From Pseudomonas spelaei (lineage in GTDB: Bacteria; Pseudomonadota; Gammaproteobacteria; Pseudomonadales; Pseudomonadaceae): a stretch of DNA of 64,000 nt. Where the stretch lies: the NCBI RefSeq assembly GCF_009724245.1, contig NZ_WNNK01000024.1, forward strand, positions 26,623 to 90,622. Direction: 5' to 3'. The translations under genes were made by a program, and so were the position numbers. The notes beneath the pieces are model-generated. The model was given only the letters and a program-made list of their open reading frames with translations, was not told the origin of the DNA and searched no databases. Of this stretch, positions 9,333 to 17,340 are shown piece by piece; position 1 is the stretch's first letter; each line of letters opens with the position of its first letter.

Positions 9333-9392
9333 GGGCATCTGGTACACAGCGCGCGATACACTCAACACGGGTGATTAAAATCCACTTAAGGC

Positions 9393-9420
9393 TTGACTTC
9401 TCCTTTTCAATCAGTAACAT
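9393..9420 (+). promoter_or_regulatory. Probable sigma-70 promoter of the tRNA gene
   Basis: TTGACT at 9393-9398 and TAACAT at 9415-9420 are separated by 16 bases and lie just ahead of tRNA-Asn. Read by eye only. Confidence 0.45.
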
Positions 9421-9429
9421 ACGGCGCAT

Positions 9430-9505
9430 TCCGCGATAGCTCAGTTGGTAGAGCAAATGACTGTTAATCATTGGGTCCCTGGTTCGAGTCCAGGTCGTGG
9501 AGCCA
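9430..9505 (+). tRNA. tRNA-Asn (anticodon GTT)
   Basis: A 76-base cloverleaf ending in an encoded CCA. The acceptor arms TCCGCGA and TCGTGGA pair over seven bases with one G-U. The D loop TAGCTCAGTTGGTAGAG, the anticodon loop CTGTTAA and the T arm with GGTTCGAGTCC are all canonical. The anticodon GTT reads asparagine codons. A hairpin terminator follows directly. Confidence 0.97.
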
Positions 9506-9512
9506 GATAGAG

Positions 9513-9542
9513 AAAAGCCTGCAGAGATGCAGGCTTTTTTTT
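9513..9542 (+). terminator. Rho-independent terminator after tRNA-Asn
   Basis: AAAGCCTGCA / TGCAGGCTTT hairpin followed by a run of T. Nearly the same hairpin occurs at 13827 and 37186. Confidence 0.85.
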
Positions 9543-9593
9543 GCGTTGGATTTGACCTCGGCCATCCACTCACACAGCGGGGCTCCTCTCTGT

Positions 9594-9920
9594 TTATTGG
9601 TCGGTTTTCGCCATTCGTAGGTAGTGGATTGCCTCATGCTCAATGTGTCGTGCGCTACCAGAAATCTCCCCAAGCATTTCAAGGAGCCAGCCGAGATTGC
9701 GCAGGTGCATCTCGTCTAGCTCGCCGACGCAAGCCCCGATGGCAGCGCCGACTGCACTAATTCCCAATTCAGCGGCAAGCGCAGAGTTCGCAGCACCCAT
9801 TTTGAGGGTTGTAAGCCTGACGATCTGTTCTTCGGTAGGTACCGCCTTTGGGTTAACTGCGAGCCCTGAGAACTCTTGCAGCATGCTAGGAAGAAGGGCA
9901 TTGATTGATAGACTTTTCAT
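9594..9920 (-). CDS. Small hypothetical protein, last gene of a five-gene coupled cluster
   Basis: 108 residues, no signal peptide, mostly helical in appearance with a hydrophobic alanine-glycine-rich middle (ALAAELGISAVGAAIGA). I do not recognise the family. The ATG overlaps the stop of the 42-residue gene upstream by four bases, so it is almost certainly co-translated with it. Convergent to tRNA-Asn and its terminator. Confidence 0.65.
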   Translation of the reverse strand: MKSLSINALLPSMLQEFSGLAVNPKAVPTEEQIVRLTTLKMGAANSALAAELGISAVGAAIGACVGELDEMHLRNLGWLLEMLGEISGSARHIEHEAIHYLRMAKTDQ

Positions 9921-10045
9921 GAGGCTCCCTCCAAGGTATTCAGCAAATCACAGAGGTCGTTGTGAGCCATTTCGCTGAGGAATGTGATTGCCGAATATAT
10001 GGCATCCTCACCCAGGCGCTCCGGAAGCCTTGCTGCTCGGCTCAT
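9917..10045 (-). CDS. Very small hypothetical protein (42 residues)
   Basis: An ORF from ATG at 10045 to TGA at 9917. The translation begins MSRAARLPERLGEDAIYSAI and ends LCDLLNTLEGAS. Support is contextual: its start overlaps the stop of the gene before it and its stop overlaps the start of the gene after it, each by four bases. Without this frame the chain of overlaps would be broken. GGAGGGAGCC near its 3' end can act as ribosome binding site for the next gene. Function unknown. Confidence 0.6.
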   Translation of the reverse strand: MSRAARLPERLGEDAIYSAITFLSEMAHNDLCDLLNTLEGAS

Positions 10046-10311
10046 GAATGAACGCCTCCATTTTGGCCTGCGCAAAGTATCTCTACGAACTGCCGATCAT
10101 AATCCTCGTGCATGCAGTCAATGCCCCCAGCCTGGTCCATGCAGAACAGTTCGCCCATCCGGGCCATATGAAAAGCGTCTGAATGCTCGTCAACAGACGC
10201 AGTCAGCGCTTTAAACGCGGATTCGGCAGATTTGAGTGCCTGATGTGCATGCACCAGAGCGCTTAGAGACTCTTCGGTAATTGAGATGATTTTGTTGAGT
10301 GGGCTATTCAT
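10042..10311 (-). CDS. Small hypothetical protein, third gene of the coupled cluster
   Basis: 89 residues, rich in helix-forming residues (LSALVHAHQALKSAESAFKA), with cysteines in the C-terminal half. No signal peptide. It overlaps the genes on both sides by four bases. It resembles in size and composition the short Pseudomonas-restricted proteins often annotated only as DUF families; I cannot assign it to one with certainty. Confidence 0.65.
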   Translation of the reverse strand: MNSPLNKIISITEESLSALVHAHQALKSAESAFKALTASVDEHSDAFHMARMGELFCMDQAGGIDCMHEDYDRQFVEILCAGQNGGVHS

Positions 10312-10655
10312 TGGCCAGGCTCCTGAACCGTTCGCCTGGTGACCGGTTCATGCCCCCAAGTGAGGACCGAGACGGTGCCGGACATCCCTGAAGCTTCTTC
10401 CCTGGCCCGCTTTTGGTCCGCTTCGCATATATAGGTTGGGTTGTCGGCGTTCTCCCAGGCATCTGTGACGGCGTCCTCCAGCTCAAGACCGAGGCACTGC
10501 ATGGCGCGTAGATAACCCTCCATGTATTCGGTACGGATAGCGCCGGGCGCCTGTGAGCTGTCTTCGAGGATCAAGTCGCTGATCAGCACCTCAGTGAGCG
10601 CGTTCAAGCCTTGGGCGACATACATAAGTCGTTCGGCTTTGGGCATGCGGATCAT
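10308..10655 (-). CDS. Small hypothetical protein, second gene of the coupled cluster
   Basis: 115 residues, acidic and helical (RLMYVAQGLNALTEVLISDL). The start overlaps the stop of the DUF3077-like gene by four bases and its own stop overlaps the next start in the same way. No recognisable catalytic motif or membrane segment. Function unknown. Confidence 0.65.
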   Translation of the reverse strand: MIRMPKAERLMYVAQGLNALTEVLISDLILEDSSQAPGAIRTEYMEGYLRAMQCLGLELEDAVTDAWENADNPTYICEADQKRAREEASGMSGTVSVLTWGHEPVTRRTVQEPGQ

Positions 10656-10966
10656 TGGGCACCGCCTGGGCGATTGCCAAACTCAACACTTGTTGTAGCC
10701 GAGTCGATTAAAGCTTTCGTTGTTTCGACCATGAATAGGACCGCGTAAATTTCGTTGGCGTCGGTATCGCCATCGATCAGACGGGCAAGAAAGCTGGTCA
10801 CTGAAGCCAAAAGACAACTGGATGAGTTCAGCGCTTCGATTGCTGGATTGCCGGGAAGTACCTGCAAGAGATATTTTTTTTCGGGACGGTACTCGAAATG
10901 GTGGAAAGAGCGAGCAGTAGTCAGCAACTGTTCACGAGCTTCTCGGGTTGTAGCTGGACAGTTCAT
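10652..10966 (-). CDS. DUF3077/DUF6124-like small protein, first gene of the coupled cluster
   Basis: 104 residues. The segment LLQVLPGNPAIEALNSSSCL followed by a helix and then VETTKALIDSA resembles the short DUF3077-type proteins of Pseudomonas (V-x-P-G, then A/S-x-x-L-L, then a C-terminal helix). That family call is from memory of the pattern and is tentative. It is first in a chain of five minus-strand genes, each overlapping the next by four bases. Its start is preceded by GGAGGTGTGAA, a good ribosome binding site. Confidence 0.65.
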   Translation of the reverse strand: MNCPATTREAREQLLTTARSFHHFEYRPEKKYLLQVLPGNPAIEALNSSSCLLASVTSFLARLIDGDTDANEIYAVLFMVETTKALIDSATTSVEFGNRPGGAQ

Positions 10967-11009
10967 TTCACACCTCCGTCAGTTTTCAGGTCTGCGAGCG
11001 ATGTAGAAG

Positions 11010-11272
11010 TGATGCGTCTTGGTGGCAGCCGCCTATCGACTATTGCTCGCGTCCAAAGCATAGAAAGACACGTGCAAAAACTCACTAGAGAAACCGCTGG
11101 ACAGTTCCTAAAGCAGTGGCAGATATCGCTTACTGAAAGCGCAGAAAAGTCTTGGCTGTATGGAGGTGCTTACTGGCATCTTTTTCTGGAGAAAACAGTC
11201 CAAACCAAACGTGACTTTTTAAACGATATGAGGAGGTTTCGGTTTCAGCAGATCACCAAAACGATTGGATAG
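11010..11272 (+). other. Possible gene fragment, AT-richer than surroundings
   Basis: An open frame of about 87 codons from ATG 11010 gives a protein-like, charged helical translation (VQSIERHVQKLTRETAGQF, EKSWLYGGAYWHLFL). Codon third positions are not GC-biased as in neighbours. There is no convincing ribosome binding site. It could be a remnant of an acquired gene or chance. Together with the repeat at 11291-11505 it fills the 533-base gap between the small-gene cluster and the YcaO gene. Confidence 0.25.
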
Positions 11273-11290
11273 ACGCCAAAAAAACACCTG

Positions 11291-11505
11291 GGGTAATGCC
11301 GTTCAGTTAAGCGGGCGCAGTGCTCAAGGCCGCGAAGATCAACTGTGGGAGCTGTCGAGCCCCGGCGAGGCTGCGATAGCGGTGGTTCAGGCAACACAAT
11401 GGTGGCTGCACTGACGCCATCGCAGCCTCGCCGGGGCTCGACAGCTCCCACACTGGAGCTGCTTCGCTTGTTGGATCTCCATTCCTTAGCTGATCGGCAT
11501 TACCC
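11291..11505. repeat. Palindromic repeat element, family A, copy 1
   Basis: Perfect 34-bp inverted repeat (11344-11377 with 11419-11452) around a 41-base centre. The outer ends are also inverted repeats: 11291-11311 and 11485-11505 match at 19 of 21 bases (core TAATGCCG..CAG.TAAG). Total 215 bp. The right end includes the stop codon of the YcaO gene. Family A also occurs at 37211-37427. Resembles REPIN or MITE elements of Pseudomonas intergenic regions. Confidence 0.8.
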
Positions 11506-13701
11506 AAAGTGCTTTGGATTAGCCCGCATCATATGCAGCTTTTTATAGCTATCAATCAGTCGCAGATGCCGGTCGAGCCCTTCCAGCTTCATGCTCGTCG
11601 GCGTCAAACCGTAGAAGCGCACGTTGCCATCCACTGAGCCTATCGCGGCGTCCATTCGCTCGTTGCCGAACATCCGGCGGAAGTTGACCTCGTAGTCGGC
11701 CAGTTCCAGGTCTTCGTCCAGTTGCATTTCCAGTACCACGTTCACGGCCTGGTAGAACAACCCGCGCTCTACCGTGTTGTCGTTGTACTGCAGGAACATT
11801 TCCACCCGTTCTTTCGCCTCTTCGACGTTCTTCAAGGCGAGGTAGATCAGCAGCTTCAGTTCCAGGATCGTCAGCTGGCCCCAGGCGGTGTTGTCGTCGA
11901 ATTCAATGCCGATCAAGGTGGTGATATCGGTGTAGTCGTCCAGCTCACTGTCTTCCAGGCGCTTGACCAGTGCTTTCAGCTCGGCGTTGTTCAGGCTGTG
12001 CAGGTTCAAGATGTCTTCACGGAAAAACAGCGCCTTGTTGGTGTTGTCCCAGATCAGATCGTCCAGCGGATAGATTTCCGAGTAGTCCGGCACGAGGATG
12101 CGGCAGGCGGGTGCACCCAGGTGTTCATACACCGCCATGTAGGCTTCTTTGCCCATGTTTTCGAGAATGCCGAACAAGGTCGCGGCTTCCTCGGCATTGG
12201 AGTTTTCACCTTGGCCTGAGAAGTCCCACTCGACAAATTCGTAATCGGATTTGGCACTGAAGAAGCGCCACGACACCACACCGCTGGAGTCGATGAAGTG
12301 CTCGACAAAGTTATTCGGCTCCGTCACCGCGTGGCCTTCAAAGGTCGGCTGCGGCAAGTCGTTCAGGCCTTCAAAACTGCGGCCTTGCAGCAGTTCCGTC
12401 AGGCTGCGCTCCACGGCAACCTCAAGGCTCGGATGCGCCCCGAACGAGGCAAATACGCCGCCGGTGCGGGGGTTCATCAAGGTGACGCACATCACCGGGA
12501 ACTCGCCGCCCAGGGATGCATCCTTCACCAGCACCGGGAAGCCCTGTTCTTCCAAGGCCTGAATGCCCGCCAGGATACCGGGGTATTTCGCCAGCACGTC
12601 CTGCGGCACATCCGGCAGGGCCATTTCACCTTCGAGGATTTCGCGTTTTACCGCGCGCTCGAAGATTTCCGACAGGCATTGCACCTGGGCTTCGGCCAGG
12701 GTGTTGCCGGCGCTCATGCCATTGCTGAGGAACAGGTTTTCGATCAGGTTGGAAGGGAAATACACGTCCGCGCCATCCGACTGGCGCACATACGGCAGCG
12801 AACAGATGCCGCGCTCGATATTGCCGGAGTTGGTGTCGTACAGATGGGAGCCGCGCAGCTCGCCATCGCGGTTGTAAATATGCAGGCAGTATTCGTCGAG
12901 AATTTCCGGCGGCAGCTCGTCTTTAGGGCCCGGCTGGAACCAGCGCTCGTTGGGGTAATGCACAAACGCCGCGTTGGCGATCTCTTCGCCCCAGAACTGA
13001 TCGTTGTAGAAGAAATTACAGTTCAGGCGCTCGATGAACTCGCCCAGCGCCGACGCCAGCGCGCCTTCCTTGGTCGCGCCCTTGCCATTGGTGAAGCACA
13101 TGGGCGAGTGCGCATCGCGGATATGCAGCGACCACACGTTGGGCACGATATTGCGCCACGAAGCGATCTCAATCTTCATGCCCAGGCCCGCCAGAATGGC
13201 TGACATGTTGGCGATGGTTTGCTCCAGCGGCAGGTCCTTGCCCGAAATGTAGGTGCCCGCATCTGAAGCCAGGTTTGGCATCAGCAACGCCTGGGCATCG
13301 GCATCCAGGTTTTCCACTTCCTCGATCACAAACTCGGGCCCGGTCTGCACGACTTTTTTCACCGTGCAGCGGTCGATGGAGCGCAAAATACCCTGGCGGT
13401 CCTTGGCGCAAATATCGGCCGGCAATTCGACCTGAATCTTGAAAATCTGGTTGTAGCGGTTTTCCGGATCAACAATGTTGTTCTGCGACAGGCGGATGTT
13501 TTCGGTGGGGATATTGCGAGTGTCGCAGTACAACTTCACAAAGTAAGCCGCGCACAGGGCCGATGACGCCAGAAAGTAATCGAACGGGCCCGGTGCCGAG
13601 CCATCGCCCTTGTAGCGGATAGGCTGATCGGCCACCACCGTGAAGTCATCGAACTTGGCTTCAAGTCGAAGATTGTCGAGAAAGTTGACCTTGATTTCCA
13701 T
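11500..13701 (-). CDS. OsmC-YcaO fusion protein
   Basis: 733 residues. The first 140 are an OsmC-like domain (KVNFLDNLRLEAKFDDFTV, FLASSALCAAYFVKLYCD), then a YcaO ATP-binding domain (GKGATKEGALASALGEFIERL, LAEAQVQCLSEIFERAVKRE), and a helical TPR-like C-terminus. YcaO proteins phosphorylate backbone amides; E. coli YcaO (586 residues) is linked to RimO-dependent methylthiolation of ribosomal protein S12. No precursor peptide or dehydrogenase gene sits nearby, so a RiPP role is unlikely. The stop codon lies at the border of the repeat element, so the last codons may have been set by its insertion. Confidence 0.9.
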   Translation of the reverse strand: MEIKVNFLDNLRLEAKFDDFTVVADQPIRYKGDGSAPGPFDYFLASSALCAAYFVKLYCDTRNIPTENIRLSQNNIVDPENRYNQIFKIQVELPADICAKDRQGILRSIDRCTVKKVVQTGPEFVIEEVENLDADAQALLMPNLASDAGTYISGKDLPLEQTIANMSAILAGLGMKIEIASWRNIVPNVWSLHIRDAHSPMCFTNGKGATKEGALASALGEFIERLNCNFFYNDQFWGEEIANAAFVHYPNERWFQPGPKDELPPEILDEYCLHIYNRDGELRGSHLYDTNSGNIERGICSLPYVRQSDGADVYFPSNLIENLFLSNGMSAGNTLAEAQVQCLSEIFERAVKREILEGEMALPDVPQDVLAKYPGILAGIQALEEQGFPVLVKDASLGGEFPVMCVTLMNPRTGGVFASFGAHPSLEVAVERSLTELLQGRSFEGLNDLPQPTFEGHAVTEPNNFVEHFIDSSGVVSWRFFSAKSDYEFVEWDFSGQGENSNAEEAATLFGILENMGKEAYMAVYEHLGAPACRILVPDYSEIYPLDDLIWDNTNKALFFREDILNLHSLNNAELKALVKRLEDSELDDYTDITTLIGIEFDDNTAWGQLTILELKLLIYLALKNVEEAKERVEMFLQYNDNTVERGLFYQAVNVVLEMQLDEDLELADYEVNFRRMFGNERMDAAIGSVDGNVRFYGLTPTSMKLEGLDRHLRLIDSYKKLHMMRANPKHFG

Positions 13702-13826
13702 GCGCGATTACCAGAATAACGAGCTAAACGATTTGGCCGCCATTATCCGGCTTTTCGGCTGGAAGTCTTGCGCTTTCAGTGGTAGCCGCTGACTGGTCCC
13801 GTTCCCAGGTCGTTGCGCCCGACAAT

Positions 13827-13853
13827 AAAAAAGCCTGCATCAATGCAGGCTTT
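13827..13853 (-). terminator. Rho-independent terminator of the pmsCEAB operon
   Basis: Read leftward, AAAGCCTGCATTGATGCAGG continues into CTTTTTTATT: a nine-base stem and a T run 35 bases after the pmsB stop. Almost the same hairpin follows tRNA-Asn and the TonB receptor gene. Confidence 0.8.
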
Positions 13854-13887
13854 CTGTTGCCCTTATCGGGTCAGTCGAGCGGAGAAT

Positions 13888-14211
13888 TTATGCCCGGGGT
13901 TGCTCCGAATGGGTGGCCCGCCAATGCAGAATCTGCTGCTGAATGTTCCAGTGAATGATCTGCTCGTAGAGCTTCTCGACGAAGGCCACGTCAAACCCGG
14001 CCTCTACCGCCCATTCACGCCGCTCCTCAAGCATGGCCGCGACCCGTTCTGGCGCCGGAATCTCCTGTTCGTTGGCTTTGAACTGCGCCGCTGCTTTCAC
14101 ATAGCGCAGGCGTTTTTGCAGTGAGTCGAGGATCTGGCGATCGAAAAAGTCGATGCCCACCCGAATGTCGTTGAGGTTCTCGCAGGCTTCAGGCGCTTTC
14201 AGTGGCGGCAT
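13888..14211 (-). CDS. pmsB: Isochorismate-pyruvate lyase (PchB/PmsB-like)
   Basis: 107 residues of the AroQ chorismate-mutase fold, close to the 101 residues of P. aeruginosa PchB. The family pattern is visible as IRVGIDFFDRQILDSLQKRL, then YVKAAAQFK and ERVAAMLEERREWA. The enzyme splits isochorismate to salicylate and pyruvate. It is the last gene of the minus-strand operon, 13 bases after pmsA, in the pmsC-pmsE-pmsA-pmsB order described for pseudomonine producers. Its presence with an isochorismate synthase says the aryl cap is salicylate and not 2,3-dihydroxybenzoate. Confidence 0.92.
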   Translation of the reverse strand: MPPLKAPEACENLNDIRVGIDFFDRQILDSLQKRLRYVKAAAQFKANEQEIPAPERVAAMLEERREWAVEAGFDVAFVEKLYEQIIHWNIQQQILHWRATHSEQPRA

Positions 14212-14224
14212 GTGTGTGTCTCTT

Positions 14225-15439
14225 TCAATAGTGAGTGCGCAAGTTGAATGACGCCGCCGGCAGTCGCTCGCCGGCCGCTTGTTTGGCGGGTGCTCGCTTG
14301 GATCGCCAGGCCTCCAGCTGAGCTTCGGCAGCCACTTCGTCGATCAAGGCGTCGATCATGCTGTTGTCGTGATGATGAGGCGTGGTGATCAGGTGTGCGG
14401 TATGGCCGGAGGTGGCCAGGCAGTATTTCGTCGCGATCCGCTCTGACGGGCAGGGGAACACCACGGTGATCGAGTTTTCGTTGCGCCAGGCATCAATGCC
14501 CGAGGCCTGGAACCGGTCGACGGCGTACTGCGCGGTGTCCAGGCTGTGCTTGATCCGATGGCGCCAATCAGCCAGCGAGTGGCTGCGCAGCGCTGCCCAC
14601 ATCATCAGCGGGGTATGACCGTTGCGGGAGCCACTGATGGTCTTGTCATGGGCCCGGATATAGTCCACTTCCACTGAGATGCGCGCGACGTTCTTGCGTT
14701 TGGCCACGACGATTCCGCAAGGAATGGGCGAACCGATCATCTTGTGGCCGGAGACGCAGATCGAGTCGATGCCGTCGGCAAACGAGAAGGGCTGCGGGTG
14801 ATCGACGAAGGGCAGGATCATCCCACTCAGCGCCGCATCGGCGTGCAGGTAATAGTCGTGACGGGCAATGCCTGCTTGTTGCAGGCGTTGTTGGATGGTC
14901 GCGATATTGTCGACGGCCCCGCACATCGTGGTGCCGATGTTGGCGAAAATGATGGGGTGACGTTCCTGGTCGGCGGCTATTTTCGCCATCAGGTCGTCGT
15001 AGTCGATTTCGCCATTGGGCAATGACTCGACCGCACGGCATTTGATCCGCAGTAATTTGACGATCTTTGCCACGGAGTAATGGGTGTCTTTCGAATAATA
15101 CAGGGTGCCGTCCGGGAACAGTTCGCGCCCCAGGTAGCAACCAAACATGTTGCCTTCCGTGCCCCCATTGGTGACGTAGCCCCAGCTGTCTTCGAGCGCA
15201 ATGCTGAACAGCTCGGCGAAGTACGTCATGACGTCTTTTTCAAAGTCGAACGAGTTCAGCAGGTAGTTGCTGTATTCGTTCCAGTCCCCGCAATTGTTGA
15301 TCGAAAACTGCAAGAAGCGATGCAGTTGGGAATAATCAAAATCTGCTGACTCGGGGTATCCAATGTTGAAGTACTGATTCGTCACGCAGTGCTGCCAGAA
15401 GCGCTCAAGCCTGCTTTGGTCGGCAGTGGATAAAGTCAT
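14225..15439 (-). CDS. pmsA: Histidine decarboxylase, PLP-dependent (PmsA-like)
   Basis: 404 residues, group II decarboxylase. Landmarks are TNGGTEGNMFGCYLGRE, the aspartate in LHADAALSGMILPF, and the PLP lysine in SGHKMIGSP near residue 232. It turns histidine into histamine, which is the amine tail of pseudomonine, anguibactin and acinetobactin. It lies 39 bases downstream of the salicylate ligase gene and 13 bases upstream of pmsB. Confidence 0.93.
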   Translation of the reverse strand: MTLSTADQSRLERFWQHCVTNQYFNIGYPESADFDYSQLHRFLQFSINNCGDWNEYSNYLLNSFDFEKDVMTYFAELFSIALEDSWGYVTNGGTEGNMFGCYLGRELFPDGTLYYSKDTHYSVAKIVKLLRIKCRAVESLPNGEIDYDDLMAKIAADQERHPIIFANIGTTMCGAVDNIATIQQRLQQAGIARHDYYLHADAALSGMILPFVDHPQPFSFADGIDSICVSGHKMIGSPIPCGIVVAKRKNVARISVEVDYIRAHDKTISGSRNGHTPLMMWAALRSHSLADWRHRIKHSLDTAQYAVDRFQASGIDAWRNENSITVVFPCPSERIATKYCLATSGHTAHLITTPHHHDNSMIDALIDEVAAEAQLEAWRSKRAPAKQAAGERLPAASFNLRTHY

Positions 15440-15478
15440 TTCTAACTCCTTTTAAATCGACTTGGCGGAGCCGCCCGG

Positions 15479-17314
15479 TCAGGCGGCTTTCTGCCTCGTG
15501 TCTACCAGCGACCACCAACTGGCGAGCGTGGGCGAATCCGCCAGTTCTTCGAAGCTGACGGCGATACCGCGCTCCTTGAGTTCCGCGGCGAGCTTCATCA
15601 CTTGCAAGGAGTCGAGACCGTAGAAAATCAGGTTTTCCTCCGGGTCCAGGTCTTCGCAGTCCTCGACGAGTTGCAGCACGCGAGTTTGCAACCAGGCGCG
15701 GGTGGTTTCCGCCGCCAGGAGCTGACGCAGATGCTTTTTGTCGATCTTGCCCACGGCCGTCAGCGGCATGCTCTCGATGAGCCGGATGCGATCGGGCAGT
15801 TTGTATTCGGCGATGCCGAGTTCCATCAAGTGGCGTCTCAGCGCAGGCGGTTTCAGGTTGGGATTGCGCGAGACGACGAAGGCACAGCTCTTTTCTCCGA
15901 GCCTGTCGTCGGGCATGGCCACCAGGCCGGCGTGGGTCACATCCGGGTGGAGGACGATGAGGTTTTCGATTTCCTCCGAGGCGACTTTTTCACCGCCACG
16001 GTTGATCTGGTCCTTGACCCTGCCGACCACCCGCAAGTCGCCGGTTGGCATGCGTTGGACGAGGTCGCCGGAGTAGTAGTAACCCTCATCATCGAACGCC
16101 TGGGCATTTTGCTCGGGGCTTCGGTAGTAGCCGCAAAAGGTGTAGGGGCCGCGCGTGGCGAGCATGCCAGACTCGCCGTCCGGGACGGGGATGCCTTGTT
16201 CGTCGACAATTTTGATTTCGTCGTCGGGGCTGATCGGACGGCCCTGGGTGGTAAAAATCTGCTCGTCGGAGTCGTTCGCCCGGGTGTAGTTGATCAGGCC
16301 TTCGGCCATGCCGAATACCTGTTGCAGCTTGCAGCCGAGCACACCGGGAACCTGGCGCGCCAGCGAGTCGGCAAAACAGGCACCGCCGACCTGCAGGAAC
16401 TCCAGCGATTGCAGTTGTTCTTTATGCTCCGGCGCTGCCTGCAACCACAAGGCGACTGCACTTGGCACCAAGGCTACGGTATTGATCTCTTGGCGCTGGA
16501 TGATCGAAAAACAGGTCAAGGGTTCCGGGCTGGGGGCCATGACGATGCAACCGCCGGCATACAGAACGCCGAGGGCTCCGGGGGAGCTGAGCAGGAAGTT
16601 ATGGGCGGCGGGCAGGGCGCACAGGAAGCGCGTCCGTGATGTGAGCTCGCAAATTTCGGCGCTCGCCCGGGCGTTGTAGTGATAGTCGTTATGGGTGCGC
16701 GGGATGAGTTTGGGGGTGCCCGTGCTGCCGCCCGACAGTTGGAACAACGCCACTTCGCCTGCTGCGGTGGGGGAGAAGTCCGCGCGGCTCTCGCTTGGCG
16801 TTTTGATCCAGTCAGCGAGGTTGTTTTCGTGACGTTGTTCGCCCAGCAGCAAGATGATTTCGGGATTTGAACCGACCTCCTTGAAGTCGTCGATATAGCT
16901 GTCGCTACGGAAGACTTCATGCTCGCGGGAGGCAATCAGTAGCCTTGGCTCGATTTGCTTGGCGTAACTTTTGAGCTCGAGTTTTCGATGGCTGTAAAGC
17001 GCGTTGAGGGGCGCGACTCCCGCTTTGAGCAGGGCGAAGAGGACAATGTAAAACTCCGCGATGTTGGGCAACTGCACCAAGGCCGTATCGCCCTTGCCAA
17101 GCCCGCTGGCTGCGAGTCGCGAGGCCAGGTTGGAGGACAGTTGGTCCAGTTCGGCATAGCTGAAGCAGCGATCACCGCAAATAATTGCGGGTGCGTGGGG
17201 TTGTGACTGGCTGCGGACCTGAAGGATCTGTGTGAGCGGTTTGTCGATCCAATAGCCTTTGTCCCGATAGCGTTGTGCTCTGTCCAGGGGCCAGTGGTTA
17301 AATTCAATAGTCAT
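15479..17314 (-). CDS. pmsE: Salicylate-AMP ligase with C-terminal aryl carrier domain (PmsE-like)
   Basis: 611 residues. The first 540 are an EntE/DhbE-type ligase (phosphate loop LSGGSTGTPKLIPRTHNDYH, then AHNFLLSSPG, YYSGDLVQR and the lysine motif TAVGKIDKK). The last 70 are a carrier domain with the attachment serine in YGLDSLQVMKLAAEL. It activates salicylate as the AMP ester and loads it on its own carrier arm. I start at the ATG 17314, which gives the family N-terminus (MTIEFNHWPLDRAQRYRDKG); the frame is open to 17401. It follows pmsC by about 26 bases. Confidence 0.93.
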   Translation of the reverse strand: MTIEFNHWPLDRAQRYRDKGYWIDKPLTQILQVRSQSQPHAPAIICGDRCFSYAELDQLSSNLASRLAASGLGKGDTALVQLPNIAEFYIVLFALLKAGVAPLNALYSHRKLELKSYAKQIEPRLLIASREHEVFRSDSYIDDFKEVGSNPEIILLLGEQRHENNLADWIKTPSESRADFSPTAAGEVALFQLSGGSTGTPKLIPRTHNDYHYNARASAEICELTSRTRFLCALPAAHNFLLSSPGALGVLYAGGCIVMAPSPEPLTCFSIIQRQEINTVALVPSAVALWLQAAPEHKEQLQSLEFLQVGGACFADSLARQVPGVLGCKLQQVFGMAEGLINYTRANDSDEQIFTTQGRPISPDDEIKIVDEQGIPVPDGESGMLATRGPYTFCGYYRSPEQNAQAFDDEGYYYSGDLVQRMPTGDLRVVGRVKDQINRGGEKVASEEIENLIVLHPDVTHAGLVAMPDDRLGEKSCAFVVSRNPNLKPPALRRHLMELGIAEYKLPDRIRLIESMPLTAVGKIDKKHLRQLLAAETTRAWLQTRVLQLVEDCEDLDPEENLIFYGLDSLQVMKLAAELKERGIAVSFEELADSPTLASWWSLVDTRQKAA

Positions 17315-17340
17315 AGTGTTCACGCGTGAGAAAATTCGAG

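Noticed and set aside
9430..9505. tRNA-Asn as a prophage or island attachment site
   Set aside because: No integrase gene and no second copy of the tRNA 3' end was seen in the window, so an integrated island is not supported.
11291..11505. CRISPR array
   Set aside because: The repeats are isolated palindromic elements tens of kilobases apart, not direct repeats with spacers; no cas genes are present.
12298..13203. 301-codon plus-strand frame over the YcaO gene
   Set aside because: Antisense to a strongly conserved domain; composition rich in Arg, His and Gln as expected of a shadow frame.
11500..13701. RiPP cluster based on YcaO
   Set aside because: No precursor peptide, dehydrogenase or exporter gene is next to it; the OsmC-YcaO fusion is a common housekeeping-type protein.
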